Source of the DNA: Candidatus Saccharicenans sp.
GTDB taxonomy: Bacteria; Acidobacteriota; Aminicenantia; Aminicenantales; Saccharicenantaceae
Length of the DNA stretch: 64,000 nucleotides
Assembly (NCBI GenBank): GCA_024653215.1
Contig: JANLFU010000001.1
Location: 124,001-188,000 of the forward strand
Direction: 5' to 3'
The notes under the pieces were generated by a model. It saw only the letters and a program-made list of their open reading frames with translations, was not told the DNA's origin and did no database searches. Positions 9,231-18,345 of this stretch are shown here, piece by piece (the first letter of the stretch is position 1; each line of letters starts with the position of its first letter). Made by a program: the position numbers and the translations under genes.

Positions 9231-10652
9231 ATGATTTACCAGAAATTCAAAAGGTTCGTTGAGGCCCATCGCCTCTTTTCCCCCGAATCCCGCCTGCTGG
9301 TGGCCGTTTCGGGCGGCCAGGACTCGGTTGCCCTGGTGCATCTTCTTCTTGAGCTGAAAAGGGACTGGCCCGGCCTGGATGTAGCTCTGGCCCACTTCAA
9401 TCACCAGCTGAGGGCCAGCGCCGCGGCCGACGAGCGCTTTGTACGGCAACTGGCCAAAAAGCTGCTACTTAAGTTATTCGTGGGGCGCGGCCGAGTCCGG
9501 GAATTTGCCCGGCAGAACAGGCTCAACCTGGAAGAGGCCGGCCGGCTCAAGCGCTATGAGTTTTTAGAAAAGGCGGCCGAGAAGTGGGGGGCCGAGCTGG
9601 TGCTGACCGCTCATACCATGACCGACCAGGCAGAAACGGTCCTGATGAGGATATTCCGGGGCACGGGAGTGGAAGGCCTTCAGGCCATCAGGCTGAGGGC
9701 CGGGCAGGTGGCCAGGCCGTTGCTCGGGCTCAAGCGCGAGGAACTTGAGCAGTACCTGCGGGAAAAGGGGCTGAAATTCCGGGTTGATGAAACCAACCTG
9801 GATACCTCGATCCTTAGAAACCGGATCCGGCTGGAGCTTATTCCACAACTGGAGAAAGAATTCGACCCGGAGGTGGTGAGCCACCTGGCCCAGCTGGCCC
9901 TCATCGCCCAGGACGAAAACGAAGCCCTGGATGAGCTGACGGAAGGAATGTGGGCTGTGGTGACCCGCGGTTGCTGCGGTCGCCACAAACATAAAGAGGA
10001 AAGCGACAGACACGCTCCAACCTCCCCGGGTTTAGAGCTGGACCTTCGTAACCTAAGGGAAATGCCGGTGGCCATAGCCCGCCGTCTTGTGCGGAAATTC
10101 CTCCATCTGGCTCTCGGGCTGGAGTCACCGAGCTTTGAGCAAACGCAGGCCATTCTGGCCTTAGGGGAAGGCCAGAAATTCAGCTGGGGAAAAGATAAGG
10201 TGCTCATTAATGAGGGTGGCTGGATTAAAAAGTTCGAAAAGAAAAGCATAGCCCTGAAATCTTCGATTAAGTGGAGCGGAAAAGAAAGTCTCCTGTTCGC
10301 CGATAGGTGGGAGTTTAAGGCGGAAATCCTGGAGGCAAAGAAGGCAGGCAAGCTTAAATATGATGATGCCAGCCGGTGTTACCTGGATGCCGAAAAGCTC
10401 GAGTTGCCGTTTGAAGTAAGAAGCCGCCGGCCCGGAGATAAGTACAGGCCACTGGGCCTGAAGGGCGAAAAGAAATTAAAGGACCTGCTGCGTGAAAAGA
10501 AAATCCCCCAGGCCGAACGAGATATCCTGCCGGTTTTTCTCTCGGGCGGTCGGATTGCCTGGGTGCCCGGGCTGCCTGTGGCCGATGAATTCAAGGTGAC
10601 CCCCTACACCCGGAAGATTTTTGTAATAGAAAAATCAGACCTTCCCGGATAA
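9231..10652 (+). CDS. tilS: tRNA(Ile)-lysidine synthetase
   Basis: LLVAVSGGQDSVALVHLL PP-loop, AHFNHQLR, HTMTDQAETVLMRIFRGTG, C-terminal EVRSRRPGDKYRPLGLKGEKKLKDLLREKKIP. Confidence 0.95.
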   Translation: MIYQKFKRFVEAHRLFSPESRLLVAVSGGQDSVALVHLLLELKRDWPGLDVALAHFNHQLRASAAADERFVRQLAKKLLLKLFVGRGRVREFARQNRLNLEEAGRLKRYEFLEKAAEKWGAELVLTAHTMTDQAETVLMRIFRGTGVEGLQAIRLRAGQVARPLLGLKREELEQYLREKGLKFRVDETNLDTSILRNRIRLELIPQLEKEFDPEVVSHLAQLALIAQDENEALDELTEGMWAVVTRGCCGRHKHKEESDRHAPTSPGLELDLRNLREMPVAIARRLVRKFLHLALGLESPSFEQTQAILALGEGQKFSWGKDKVLINEGGWIKKFEKKSIALKSSIKWSGKESLLFADRWEFKAEILEAKKAGKLKYDDASRCYLDAEKLELPFEVRSRRPGDKYRPLGLKGEKKLKDLLREKKIPQAERDILPVFLSGGRIAWVPGLPVADEFKVTPYTRKIFVIEKSDLPG

Positions 10653-10653
10653 A

Positions 10654-10676
10654 GGGGGACACAATACTCATTTACC
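10654..10676 (+). repeat. RAYT-associated repeat R1 GGGGGACACAATACTCATTTACC
   Basis: Shared with R2-R4; starts just after the tilS stop codon. Confidence 0.85.
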
Positions 10677-10737
10677 CAATTTTTATCTGCATTCATTTAA
10701 TTTAGCCAGGGGTGTCGGTTCATCTAGAATTATAAAA

Positions 10738-11418
10738 TTAGGTAACGAGTATTGTGTCCCCCGTTTTTTTGGGGCGACCGGGCCGCTGCTTTCTGATCAT
10801 TCTGCCTGTGAGTTTTTCCAGGTGCTCGATAAAATTATCATCTCCGAGTGGACGCCCTGTAGATTGATTCTTTCGTAATTGCTCTAAGTCTTCTTCTTTT
10901 TCTTCGCCTCGAAGGAAAGAACTCCAGTCCTTGATTTGAGAGGTCAGCGGCATCGGGCTTAGCAATGGGTCCTTAAGACCGAATACATGTGCTCTGGCGC
11001 TGGACCAGTTATATTCTTCGGCTAATTTCACCAGACCTGCTCTGACGGGATTGCGCTCAACATATCTTACGCAACAATAAAGATATGCTTCGTCCATGGG
11101 GAAAGAGCTATACCTCCCCTGGAATAGGAATCCCTTCCAATTATTTCGTATATTAATCATGTAAGTATATTTTCTATGGGTTTCGGCCATGGCCCGAGCT
11201 AAACTGTCAAGCCTTTCAGGCACTGCGATAAGATGTATATGATTATCCATCAAGCAATAGCACCAAATTTTCAGATTAAACTTGGCGGCGTTGAACCTCA
11301 AAATATCAATATAAAGACTCTTGTCCTTGTCCATGAAGAAAACCTTCTGGTTACGGTTACCGCGTTGAATGATATGATGCGGTAGGCCTAATACGACTAT
11401 TCTGGCGATTCTACCCAT
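10738..11418 (-). CDS. REP-associated tyrosine transposase (RAYT, Y1_Tnp/TnpA_REP family)
   Basis: GLPHHIIQRGNRNQKVFF, CYCLMDNHIHLIAVPE (HUH), YSSFPMDEAYLYCCVRYVERNPVRAGLV, YNWSSARAHVFG. Confidence 0.93.
   Translation of the reverse strand: MGRIARIVVLGLPHHIIQRGNRNQKVFFMDKDKSLYIDILRFNAAKFNLKIWCYCLMDNHIHLIAVPERLDSLARAMAETHRKYTYMINIRNNWKGFLFQGRYSSFPMDEAYLYCCVRYVERNPVRAGLVKLAEEYNWSSARAHVFGLKDPLLSPMPLTSQIKDWSSFLRGEEKEEDLEQLRKNQSTGRPLGDDNFIEHLEKLTGRMIRKQRPGRPKKTGDTILVT
10741..10762 (-). repeat. RAYT-associated repeat R2, inverted relative to R1; lies inside the 3' end of the RAYT ORF
   Basis: Reverse complement GGGGGACACAATACTCGTTACC. Confidence 0.85.
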
Positions 11419-11466
11419 TGCACATATTAAGACGTGGTTACTTGACGTTTTTTATCACTCTAAAAA

Positions 11467-11488
11467 GGGGGATACGATACTCATTCAC
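11467..11488 (+). repeat. RAYT-associated repeat R3 GGGGGATACGATACTCATTCAC
   Basis: Diverged copy 49 bp upstream of the RAYT start codon. Confidence 0.8.
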
Positions 11489-11650
11489 TTAATTTTTTTA
11501 TAGTATAGATTTGTTGGGTTTCTCGTTCTTGCGAAACTAATGAGCTGGGAAAATAGGAAATAGGAAAATGGATATATGAGGCATTCTTGAGATAAAAATT
11601 TGTTCAGATATTATAAGTGACTCAAATTGACAAAAAAGGTCACTAAAATT

Positions 11651-11673
11651 GGTGAATGAGTATTGTGTCCCCC
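11651..11673 (-). repeat. RAYT-associated repeat R4, inverted relative to R3
   Basis: Reverse complement GGGGGACACAATACTCATTCACC, adjacent to the prepilin peptidase stop codon. Confidence 0.85.
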
Positions 11674-11674
11674 G

Positions 11675-12457
11675 TTATTTGGGGAAGAGGGAGAGGTACC
11701 AGGTGATGAGCGGGTCGCCCCAGATTAGCGACACGAAGGCCGCCGGGGCGATGAAGCTCCCGAACGGCATGGCAAACTTCATATCCTTGCCCCGGAACGC
11801 CACCAGCAGCAGCCCGAACACCGCGCCCACCACCGAGGCCAGGAGCAAGGTCAGGATCGTCCGGTTGAACCCCAGGTAAGCCCCGACCATCAGCATCATC
11901 ATCACATCGCCCATCCCCAGGCCTTCCTTCTTTTTCCACAGCAGGTAGACCAGGTAAACAACCAGCAGAAACCCGCCGCCGACCACCGCCCCCAACAGCG
12001 CCTTCCTCAAATTCAGGTCATACCTGAACGGCGCATAGACCAGGGCCAGTACCAGCACCGGAATGGAGATGTGGTCGGGAATTATCTGGTGGAAAAAATC
12101 TATAAAGCCCAGGGCAATCAGGCTGCTCGCGAAAATACAGTCGGCAAAAAACTGCAGGTCAAAAAATCTCAGGTTATGAAAATAAATGATAACAAAGCAG
12201 ACCGCGGTCAGCGCTTCAACTGCCGGGTAGACCGGCGAAATCTTCTCCCCGCAGAACCGGCACTTTCCCCGCAGAACCAGGTAAGAAAGCACCGGGATGT
12301 TGTCGTACCACTTGATCCGCCGCCCGCACCTGGTGCAACTCGACGGCGGCCTGACCAGGCTTTTCTCCCGCGGCAGGCGATAAATCACGACATTCAGGAA
12401 GCTGCCCCAGACCAGCCCGACCACCAACACCAGGACAACTCTCAGCGTTTCCACCAC
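11675..12457 (-). CDS. Prepilin peptidase (A24 family)
   Basis: GSFLNVVIYRLPREKSLVRPPSSCTRCGRRIKWYDNIPVLSYLVLRGKCRFCGEKISPVYPAVE; GMGDVMMM. Confidence 0.95.
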   Translation of the reverse strand: MVETLRVVLVLVVGLVWGSFLNVVIYRLPREKSLVRPPSSCTRCGRRIKWYDNIPVLSYLVLRGKCRFCGEKISPVYPAVEALTAVCFVIIYFHNLRFFDLQFFADCIFASSLIALGFIDFFHQIIPDHISIPVLVLALVYAPFRYDLNLRKALLGAVVGGGFLLVVYLVYLLWKKKEGLGMGDVMMMLMVGAYLGFNRTILTLLLASVVGAVFGLLLVAFRGKDMKFAMPFGSFIAPAAFVSLIWGDPLITWYLSLFPK

Positions 12458-13344
12458 ACCCTCGCCGGTTTCACTTCACCAGTCCTGGCGTCGTAAACGT
12501 AATCCTTGCCGTCCAGGTCCTTCGGCACTTCCCTTATCAACCCGGCCCGCACCAGCTGGCCCAGGTCAGCCGGCCACCGCCCGAACCTTTCCCGGTATTT
12601 CTTCACCGCCTCGCCCAGCGCTTCCACATCCACCGTCGACTTGACCCGGTAAAGATGGTTATAGGCGATTTCCTTGACCCAGTCTTCCTGCGACGTCTCA
12701 TACACCTCTTTCCACATCTCCCAGGCTTCCTGGTAATTCATGGTCCGGTAGGCGGCGTTGGCGTAAAGCCTCTTGACGATCGGCGGCGCTCCCGGGATTT
12801 CCATGGCCTTCCGGTAATACTCCCTGGCTCTTTCAAAATCCTTCAGGTTCATCTGGGCGATGTGCCCGGCCTGGAAGGGGAAAATCCACATATCCGGATT
12901 TTTCTCCAGTCCCATGTCCAGGATTTTGAAGGCCAGCTCGGGGTCGTGGGCGTCGTAGATGGCGATCAGCGCTCCGACTTCATACGGGTCCACATACTTC
13001 GGGTCCAGCTCGGCGATAATGGAAAAGATGTGCTGAAGGTACTTGAAGCGGTCGGCAATTTCATAGGTCCCGTAATACTGGATGGCCCAGAGGTAGATGA
13101 TGTCGGCCACCAGGCTGGAATAACCGAAGGTCATGTGCTTCAGGTATTTACCCGATGGCAAATATATTATCGATGAGCCAGGCACCCTGGTCCGCGAGAC
13201 CTTGTCGGTCTGAATTTTCAGCCAGGAAAAGAGAAGCAGCGAAACCACCAGTCCCAGGACCAGCAGGTTCCTCTGTCGCCGCAGCATTCGTTCGCCGCTG
13301 CCTCTGGTCTCCAGGCTCGCCGTATTTTCTTTTTTATCTGCCAT
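12442..13344 (-). CDS. Membrane-anchored TPR-like protein of unknown function
   Basis: N-terminal TM segment; repeat-like helical segments ILDMGLEKNPDMWIFPFQAGHIAQMNLKDFERAREYYRKAMEIPG; overlaps the prepilin peptidase start. Confidence 0.6.
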   Translation of the reverse strand: MADKKENTASLETRGSGERMLRRQRNLLVLGLVVSLLLFSWLKIQTDKVSRTRVPGSSIIYLPSGKYLKHMTFGYSSLVADIIYLWAIQYYGTYEIADRFKYLQHIFSIIAELDPKYVDPYEVGALIAIYDAHDPELAFKILDMGLEKNPDMWIFPFQAGHIAQMNLKDFERAREYYRKAMEIPGAPPIVKRLYANAAYRTMNYQEAWEMWKEVYETSQEDWVKEIAYNHLYRVKSTVDVEALGEAVKKYRERFGRWPADLGQLVRAGLIREVPKDLDGKDYVYDARTGEVKPARVWWKR

Positions 13345-13770
13345 TTACCCTGCTTATTTAATCCCGGCTGTCGTCGCCGGCTTTCTTTATTTTTTTAATT
13401 TTTTTTCATTAATTATCATGTTCGCAACTTCTATCTATTTTCTTGTCTATTAATTTTTTCTGTCTCAGTTTCTGTAAAGTGGGTCTTCTCCTGATATTTT
13501 TTACTCACCCGGTATCTTAACCTTACTTTTCTATCCATCATCCCTGCTTCAATTCTGGTTTGCCAGTCATCAGCTCTGCCCGGTCGTGTTCTGCCAGCTT
13601 AATCAGCGGCCCGCATCGATTCAATAAAACAATCTACTATCTCCCTGAAACGCCTTTATCGTGCTTCTTCCTCCTATTTAGTCTTTCTATCCTTTACCCC
13701 TTTTCCTTTCTTACTTCCTTTCTCGCCCCTCAAATATGCCGACCGTCTCCAGCTCTTCCCGCCGCCGGCC

Positions 13771-14535
13771 TCAGACAAAATCGCGCCGCCTGAAAACCAG
13801 CATGGCCAGCAGCAGCAGAAAAGCCGTATACACCACGCCGTAGACAAAGCTCGTGCCCAGGAGCTTTCCAGGTAACGGCAGGTTGTGCACCACCTCGGTC
13901 TTGAAGTTAAAATTCTCCAGGTCCGGAAGGACCGTGTACAGCACCCGCAGGGCCGCCCGCCCCGCGCCGCTCTTTACCTTCTTGATCAGCATCTCCAGGC
14001 TCCAGGAAAGATGCCCGATGAGGTAAAAGGCCAGCGAATAGAGCGAGGCCAGAATCGGCGTGGTGAAGGTCGAAAAGAGCAAAGCCACCGCCGTCATCAA
14101 GCACAGCTCGAAGAAAATGTAAAGTATGGCCAGCAGGATTTTCCAATCAACGCTGAAGGTGTGCAGGAATAAAATCAGCATGAAGACCGCGGCCATCAAC
14201 ACCGTCATGATGAAAATGGTCAGGACCAGTCCCAGGAATTTTCCCAGCAGGAACTCCGCCCGGTGGATGGGCTTGGCCAGCAGGGTGAAAATCGTTTTCT
14301 TGTCTATCTCCTTGTAAACCAGGCCCGTGCCCATCAGGATGGCCATCAGCATGCCGAAGAGCGAAATGGAGGCCAGCCCCACGTCCTTGATGATTTTCAC
14401 CCGGTCGCCGACCGTGAGCAGGGCCAGGAAGCGTGAGAACAGCAGGCACACGGCCACGAAGAAAAACAGCAGGTACAGGACCCGGTCCCTCTTGGCTTCC
14501 TTGAAGGTATTGAGAGCAATGGTCGTTATCTTCAT
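13771..14535 (-). CDS. ABC-2 type transporter permease
   Basis: MKITTIALNTFKEAKRDRVLYLLFFF; multiple TM helices; overlaps the upstream ATPase gene. Confidence 0.8.
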   Translation of the reverse strand: MKITTIALNTFKEAKRDRVLYLLFFFVAVCLLFSRFLALLTVGDRVKIIKDVGLASISLFGMLMAILMGTGLVYKEIDKKTIFTLLAKPIHRAEFLLGKFLGLVLTIFIMTVLMAAVFMLILFLHTFSVDWKILLAILYIFFELCLMTAVALLFSTFTTPILASLYSLAFYLIGHLSWSLEMLIKKVKSGAGRAALRVLYTVLPDLENFNFKTEVVHNLPLPGKLLGTSFVYGVVYTAFLLLLAMLVFRRRDFV

Positions 14536-15449
14536 TGGCTCTTCACCATGTTGACGAAAATATCCTCAAGAGTTTCGGTCCGCGGAATGAGCGAAATTAT
14601 TTTTCCCTTTTTCTGCTGGACCAGGCTGAGCACCTGGTCTATCTTCTCTTCCTCGTAAACCTTTAGCAACACCCGGTCGCCGCTGGTGGAGACGCTCTCG
14701 CCCAGGTGGTCGAACTCGGCTGCAGGCACCCCGCCGATTATCACCTCGGTGAACAGCACCTTTTCAGAAATCAGGTCGCCCAGGTAGCCCTGGTTGATGA
14801 TTTCCCCGGCCAGGATGATGGCCACCCGGTCGCAGATCATCTCGATGTCCTGCAGGATGTGCGAGCTCAGAAAGACGGTCTTGCCTTCCTTCTTCAGGTT
14901 GACGATGATGTCGCGGAACTCCTTGCGGCCGATGGGGTCCAGCCCGCCCATGGGCTCGTCCAGGATGACCAGGGCCGGGTCGTTGAGCAGGGCCTGGGCC
15001 AGCCCGATCCGCTGCAGCATACCCCGCGAGTATTTCCGGAGCTGCAGGTCGGCCGCCCGCTCCATGCCCACCAGCTTCAGGAAGTAACCGATCTTATCCT
15101 CCCGGGCCTGCCCGTGAATTCCCAGCAGGTCGGCGTAGAAGGCCAGGAACTCCCGCCCGGTCAGGTAGTCGTAGAAGTAAGGATTCTCCGGCAGGAAACC
15201 GACCTTCTGCCTGGCCCGCGGCCGGAGCGAGTCCTCGCCGAAAATGGTTATGCGGCCGGCGTCGGGGAAGATCAGGTTCAGGATGCACTTGATGGTGGTG
15301 GTTTTGCCGGCGCCGTTGGGGCCCAGGTAGCCAAAGATCTCGCCCTCGTTGACGTGGAAGGAAACGCCCTTTAAGACCGGTTTCTTTTTCGGGATAAAAC
15401 CCAGCTTGTAAGCCTTGTGAACGTTTTCGAGTTCAAGTACTCTGCCCAT
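14532..15449 (-). CDS. ABC transporter ATP-binding protein
   Basis: GPNGAGKTTTIKCILNL Walker A, YSRGMLQRIGLAQALLNDPALVILDEPMGGLDP; start at MGRVLELENVHKAYK. Confidence 0.92.
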   Translation of the reverse strand: MGRVLELENVHKAYKLGFIPKKKPVLKGVSFHVNEGEIFGYLGPNGAGKTTTIKCILNLIFPDAGRITIFGEDSLRPRARQKVGFLPENPYFYDYLTGREFLAFYADLLGIHGQAREDKIGYFLKLVGMERAADLQLRKYSRGMLQRIGLAQALLNDPALVILDEPMGGLDPIGRKEFRDIIVNLKKEGKTVFLSSHILQDIEMICDRVAIILAGEIINQGYLGDLISEKVLFTEVIIGGVPAAEFDHLGESVSTSGDRVLLKVYEEEKIDQVLSLVQQKKGKIISLIPRTETLEDIFVNMVKSQ

Positions 15450-15946
15450 CTTGTATAATCCTATATAAAAATAAAGGCTTCCTGTCAACGGGGCAGCTCT
15501 TTCAATTTAAGACGAATTATCCCGGGAACCGGGGAGGCCTGGAAACGGTGCCCGGCAATCCTGGAGGCAGGCCACGGAGCCGGGGAAAAATTGTTTAGGT
15601 CGACCCGGTGCCGGGGAGGGTGTGGTCTTCTCCCGCCAAAAATTCAGACAGGTTTTTTCCAAAAATGGGAAACTTCAAGCCGGAAAAGGCTAACCTTAAT
15701 CCGACCCACGGTGAAGCTGGCCGGAACCGGGCGAAATTGGCCCTAGGTTATCTGTGAAGGGAATTTGCGAGGCAAGCGGATGATGATCAGTCAGAGTATC
15801 AGCCCGGGTTGAGGGCCTTTTTGTGCCGGGTATTATCGGTGCTCTCGGTTCAAAAAGCCCCGGCCGGTTAGCAGGGGCTGATGTTCTTGAAGATTCCCGG
15901 ACCGGGTCATATAATTTGAGCCGTACGGCCACTCAGGGAGAGCTTA

Positions 15947-18298
15947 ATGACGAAACTTGAATACCGAAAGCCTTGCCTTCCGGAAAAAGATGTCGAGCTG
16001 ATAATCTCCGAAAACTTCGGGTTGCGCCCGGAAAGACTTGAGCCCCTCAACGGCGACCGCTCCCAGAATTTCCTGGTGCGGAAAAAAGGCGGCCAGAAAC
16101 TGGTGCTCAAAGTATCTTCCGAATTTGACCGGGAAGACAGCCTGGACTTTGAAAACCAGGTGCTCCTCGTTCTCAACCGGAAGCTGGCCCCTCATCGCTT
16201 CCCCCGGCCCGTCCCCGACACGAACGGGCAACTTATCACCTCTTACACCGCCAGGGACAGGAAGACTTACCTGGCCCGGCTTTTTGAGTTCGTGGAAGGC
16301 ACCCCGCTGGCTGCGGTAAGGAACATAAGCGGAAAGACCTGGGCTCAGGTCGGAAGGTTCCTGGCCAGGGTCGACCTGGCCCTCAAGGGGTTTTACCATC
16401 CCGGCCAGAGGCGCCTTCTTCCCTGGGACGTAAGGAATGTCCTTTTCTCCAGGGAGAGGTTCAGGTACATCGCCGACCCGGCCGCCCGCCGGAAGCTCGA
16501 CTATTGCCTGCTGCAATATGAAAACCTGGTTCTGCCCGAAGACCACAGGTTAAGAAAGCAGGTTATCTACGGCGATGCCAACGAGCACAATATCCTGCTG
16601 GAACCTGGCCGGAAATCCGCCGCCCGGGTAATCGGGCTGATAGATTTCGGAGACGCCACCGAGTCGTTCCTGGCCGCCGAGCCGGCCCTGGCCCTGACCT
16701 ATGCCCTGATGCTCAGCGACGGTAAAGACAGGGAAAAGGTGGCCTCGCAAATAATCGGCGCCTACCATTCCTTGAATCCACTGAAAAAGGAGGAACTCGA
16801 CCTTATCTTCTACCTCATCCTGGCCCGCCTGGTTGTAAGCCTGACCATGGCCGCCTGGAGAAGGTCGGTGGAGCCGGGAAATACCTACATGAGAATTTCC
16901 GAGGAACCGGGCTGGAAACTTCTTGATTACCTGCTTTCAGAAAACCCGGAAAAGTGGCGGCGCCTTTTTTACCGGAGCTGCGGTTTCGAAACGGACAGCC
17001 CCGCCGACCGGAAAAAGCGGTTGCTCGCTTTCAGGCATGACCACGTTTCTAAAGCCTTGAGCCTTTCCTACAGAAAGCCCCTCCATATCATCAGGGGCGC
17101 CGGCCAGTTCCTGTTCGACTCCGAGGGCCGCAGCTACCTGGACTGCGTCAACAACGTCTGCCATCTCGGCCATGCCCACCCGGCGGTGGCCCGGGCCGTG
17201 GCCCGGCAGATGACTGTCCTCAACACCAATACCAGGTATCTCTACGACCAGATGGAAGCCTACGTTGAAAGCCTGCTGGCCCGTTTTCCGCGGAAATTCA
17301 CCCATTGTTTCCTGGTCAATTCCGGAAGCGAAGCCAACGACCTGGCCCTGCGGCTGGCCAGGAACTTCACCGGCGGCACCGAGCTCCTGGTCATAGACGG
17401 GGCCTACCATGGAAACCTGACCTCCCTGGTTGAGGTCAGTCCCTACAAGTTCGACGGGCCCGGGGGCAAGGGAGCACCGCCTTTCGTCCACAAGGTCCCG
17501 ACTCCGGATCCCTACCGGGGCCTGTACCGGGGACATACCGAAGAAACCGCAGAAAAGTATGCGGCCGAGGTGGACGGACTGGTAGCCGGCCTTCTCTCTG
17601 AAAAGAAAAAGCTGGTCGGGCTTATGGCCGAGTCGATGATGGGCTGCGCCGGTCAGGTAATTTTCCCGCCCCGTTTCCTTAAAAAAGCTTTTGAAATTGT
17701 CCGGGCTGCCGGCGGGCTGGCCATCGCCGATGAAGTCCAGGTGGGGTTTGGTCGGCCGGGATATTTTTTCTGGGGGTTTGAGTCCCAGGAAGCCATGCCG
17801 GACATTGTCACCCTGGGTAAGCCAATCGGCAACGGGCATCCCATCGGGGCCGTGATAACCACCGCGGAGATAGCCGGCCGCTTCGCCACCGGCATGGAGT
17901 ACTTCAACACCTTCGGCGGTAACCCGGTGAGCTGCGCCGCCGGCCTGGCCGTGCTCCGGGCGATTGATGAAGAGAACCTGCAGGAAAATGCCCGGGTGGT
18001 CGGTGATTATTTCCTTAAAAGGCTGAGAGAGCTGCAGAGGCGACACCCCCTGGTGGGCGATGTCCGCGGCCTGGGGCTGTTTATCGGCGTGGAGCTGGTC
18101 AGGGACAGGAAAACACTTGAGCCAGCGACGGACGAGGCCCGGGCCGTCATAGAAGAGATGAAAGACCGGGGTGTGCTGCTCAGCACCGATGGCCCGTTCC
18201 GCAACGTCATAAAGATCAAGCCACCGGTTGTATTCACCAGGAGTGATGTCGACCGGGTCATAGAAAACCTTGACCCGGTGCTCCGGGCCCACGATTAG
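15947..18298 (+). CDS. Fusion of APH-family kinase and class III PLP aminotransferase-fold (phospholyase-like) enzyme
   Basis: [16 protein letters not shown]...[56 protein letters not shown]. Confidence 0.85.
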   Translation: MTKLEYRKPCLPEKDVELIISENFGLRPERLEPLNGDRSQNFLVRKKGGQKLVLKVSSEFDREDSLDFENQVLLVLNRKLAPHRFPRPVPDTNGQLITSYTARDRKTYLARLFEFVEGTPLAAVRNISGKTWAQVGRFLARVDLALKGFYHPGQRRLLPWDVRNVLFSRERFRYIADPAARRKLDYCLLQYENLVLPEDHRLRKQVIYGDANEHNILLEPGRKSAARVIGLIDFGDATESFLAAEPALALTYALMLSDGKDREKVASQIIGAYHSLNPLKKEELDLIFYLILARLVVSLTMAAWRRSVEPGNTYMRISEEPGWKLLDYLLSENPEKWRRLFYRSCGFETDSPADRKKRLLAFRHDHVSKALSLSYRKPLHIIRGAGQFLFDSEGRSYLDCVNNVCHLGHAHPAVARAVARQMTVLNTNTRYLYDQMEAYVESLLARFPRKFTHCFLVNSGSEANDLALRLARNFTGGTELLVIDGAYHGNLTSLVEVSPYKFDGPGGKGAPPFVHKVPTPDPYRGLYRGHTEETAEKYAAEVDGLVAGLLSEKKKLVGLMAESMMGCAGQVIFPPRFLKKAFEIVRAAGGLAIADEVQVGFGRPGYFFWGFESQEAMPDIVTLGKPIGNGHPIGAVITTAEIAGRFATGMEYFNTFGGNPVSCAAGLAVLRAIDEENLQENARVVGDYFLKRLRELQRRHPLVGDVRGLGLFIGVELVRDRKTLEPATDEARAVIEEMKDRGVLLSTDGPFRNVIKIKPPVVFTRSDVDRVIENLDPVLRAHD

Positions 18299-18345
18299 CC
18301 GGCCCGGCTCCGAACCGGTTTTTCGGCTGAAAAACTCTGCTGGCC

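Noticed and set aside
10738-11418. Calling the Y1 transposase an autonomous IS200/IS605 element
   Set aside because: Sequence motifs and flanking short palindromic repeats fit RAYT/REP; no TnpB-like partner
15490-15946. Possible riboswitch/structured RNA upstream of the kinase-PLP fusion
   Set aside because: No recognised riboswitch consensus or convincing long stems found by eye
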